From: Clostridiaceae bacterium
Lineage (GTDB): Bacteria; Bacillota; Clostridia; Lutisporales; Lutisporaceae
Direction of reading: 5' to 3'
Assembly: GCA_028697435.1 (NCBI GenBank)
Contig: JAQVFD010000122.1
Coordinates: forward strand, 1 to 6,734
Length of the DNA: 6,734 nt
Position numbers and translations under genes: made by a program. Positions 5,396-6,734 of this stretch are shown in pieces. How positions within the stretch are numbered: position 1 is the stretch's first letter; every line of letters begins with the position of its first letter. A model generated the notes under the pieces. It saw nothing but the letters and a program-made list of their open reading frames with translations. It was not told the origin of the DNA and did no database searches.

Positions 5396-6734
5396 TTGAG
5401 CGATGGTAGAATTATAAAAGTATCAGGTCCTCTTGTCATAGCAGAAGGCATGCAAGATGCAAAGATGTATGACGTTGTCCGCGTAAGTGATAAGAATCTT
5501 ATCGGGGAAATAATAGAAATCAGAGGCGATAAAGCTTCAATACAGGTATATGAGGAAACCTCAGGTTTGGGAACGGGGGAACCGGTTGTCTCTACCGGAG
5601 AACCCTTAAGTGTTGAGTTGGGACCGGGGCTAATTGAATCAATATATGACGGAATTCAGAGACCCCTTGATGTTATCAGAAGTGTATCCGGTGACCATAT
5701 AGCCAGAGGTATACAGGTAGAAAAGCTTAACAAGACCAGGAAGTGGAATTTTGAACCCGTAGCAAAACAAGGAGATGCAGTAAAAGCAGGAGATATATTA
5801 GGGACAGTCAGAGAGACTTCAATAGTAATCCACAAAATAATGGTTCCCTATGGCGCCGAAGGCACTATCGAGGAGGTTTTTGCAGGGGAGTTCACTATTT
5901 TGGACACAGTAGCAAAGATTAAAACAAAAGACGGCATAAAGGAAGTACAAATGCTACAGAAGTGGCCGGTTAGAAAGGGAAGACCTTATAAAGAAAAGCT
6001 TTCTCCGTCAACACCCATGACAACAGGTCAGAGAATAATTGATACATTCTTCCCGGTGGCAAAGGGAGGTACAGCCTGTATCCCGGGACCTTTCGGAAGC
6101 GGTAAGACAGTTGTTCAGCACCAGCTTGCAAAATGGGCTGATGCTGAGATAGTTGTATATATTGGCTGCGGTGAGCGTGGAAATGAAATGACAGACGTTC
6201 TTATGGAGTTCCCGGAGCTTAAGGATCCAAAGACCGGAGAGCCTTTGATGAAAAGAACGGTGCTGATTGCAAATACATCAGACATGCCGGTTGCAGCCCG
6301 TGAAGCAAGTATTTACACCGGTATTACAATAGGTGAGTATTTCAGAGATATGGGATATTCCGTAGCATTGATGGCAGATTCAACTTCCCGTTGGGCAGAA
6401 GCACTTCGTGAAATGTCAGGGCGTCTTGAAGAAATGCCCGGTGAAGAAGGCTATCCTGCATACCTTGGTTCAAGAGCTGCTGAGTTCTATGAAAGAGCCG
6501 GAAAAGTTATATGCTCAGGAACTGAGGACAGGGAAGGGGCACTCACTGCAGTTGGTGCAGTTTCACCTCCGGGTGGAGACTTATCAGAGCCGGTAACCCA
6601 GGCAACCTTGAGAATTGTTAAAGTTTTCTGGGGTCTGGATGCTGCTCTTGCTTATAGCAGACACTTCCCGGCAATAAACTGGCTGCAGAGTTATTCTCTG
6701 TATCTTGACAGATTGGGAGACTGGTTTACTGATG
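5396..6734 (+). CDS. atpA: V-type ATPase catalytic subunit A (3' end outside window)
   Basis: The gene is open for 446 codons to the window edge; the family is about 590 residues, so roughly 145 are missing. It binds and hydrolyses (or makes) ATP in the A3B3 head. The P-loop GPFGSGKT is at 231-238, the catalytic Glu260 and following Arg261 are in GCGERGNE, and a Walker B region VALMADSTSRWAEALRE runs 323-339 with Asp328. The insert at about 117-188, absent from F1 beta subunits, identifies the V-type A chain. The start is TTG 5396 (MSDGRIIKVSGPLV, the usual N-terminus), with AGAAGGT (5382-5388) 7 nt upstream and only 4 nt after the subunit F stop. No frameshift or missing catalytic residue is seen in the visible part. 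Subunit B is expected next. Confidence 0.97.
   Translation, partial: MSDGRIIKVSGPLVIAEGMQDAKMYDVVRVSDKNLIGEIIEIRGDKASIQVYEETSGLGTGEPVVSTGEPLSVELGPGLIESIYDGIQRPLDVIRSVSGDHIARGIQVEKLNKTRKWNFEPVAKQGDAVKAGDILGTVRETSIVIHKIMVPYGAEGTIEEVFAGEFTILDTVAKIKTKDGIKEVQMLQKWPVRKGRPYKEKLSPSTPMTTGQRIIDTFFPVAKGGTACIPGPFGSGKTVVQHQLAKWADAEIVVYIGCGERGNEMTDVLMEFPELKDPKTGEPLMKRTVLIANTSDMPVAAREASIYTGITIGEYFRDMGYSVALMADSTSRWAEALREMSGRLEEMPGEEGYPAYLGSRAAEFYERAGKVICSGTEDREGALTAVGAVSPPGGDLSEPVTQATLRIVKVFWGLDAALAYSRHFPAINWLQSYSLYLDRLGDWFTD

Noticed and set aside
6408..6596. A 62-codon + strand frame inside subunit A
   Set aside because: It is out of frame within the intact, strongly conserved subunit A coding sequence, whose own frame runs unbroken from 5396 to the window end.
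1..6734. CRISPR array, tRNA, rRNA or insertion sequence
   Set aside because: There is no regularly spaced repeat series, no tRNA-like cloverleaf or rRNA sequence, and no transposase. The only repeat-rich region is the I-K gap, which has no coding content.

Overview
The window holds most of an operon for a prokaryotic V-type (V/A-type) rotary ATPase. It is preceded by the 3' end of an unrelated DNA-repair gene, and everything lies on the + strand. The DNA is AT-rich, with frequent ATA (Ile) and AGA/AGG (Arg) codons, strong AGGAGG-type ribosome binding sites and some TTG starts. This points to a low-GC Firmicute, most likely an anaerobic clostridium. That placement is inference from composition and gene order; no 16S or other marker is present.

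Layout: (1) 3-248, C-terminal part of endonuclease III (nth) with its 4Fe-4S cysteine motif. (2) 249-452, a very AT-rich gap with no convincing terminator, a 14-bp palindrome and a possible promoter for the ATPase operon. (3) 453-779 peripheral-stalk subunit H (NtpF-like), overlapping (4) 766-2682 membrane subunit I. (5) 2683-2917, a 235-nt gap that is almost wholly made of nested inverted repeats. (6) 2918-3412 subunit K, the duplicated proteolipid of the rotor ring. (7) 3426-4028 subunit E. (8) 4074-5075 subunit C, overlapping (9) 5062-5391 subunit F. (10) 5396-6734 catalytic subunit A, cut by the window end after 446 codons. Subunits B and D presumably follow. The order H-I-K-E-C-F-A matches ntpF-I-K-E-C-G-A of the Enterococcus hirae Na+-ATPase operon.

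How the parts work together: A (with B, outside the window) forms the catalytic head. E and H form the peripheral stalks that tie the head to subunit I. Subunit I carries the two ion half-channels and their arginines. K forms the membrane ring. C is the socket joining the ring to the central shaft, and F is part of that shaft (with D, outside the window). All five residues that bind Na+ in E. hirae NtpK have counterparts in K here, so a sodium-coupled enzyme is predicted.

The item most worth a second look is the I-K gap. It carries a 60-nt hairpin with 24 base pairs, flanked by further hairpins. Short complementary segments (TGAC/GTCA) alternate along it, so two mutually exclusive global folds can be drawn. 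It could be an RNA element that sets K expression, an RNA processing or stabilising element, or a small palindromic insertion. The rest of the window is a conventional ATPase operon.
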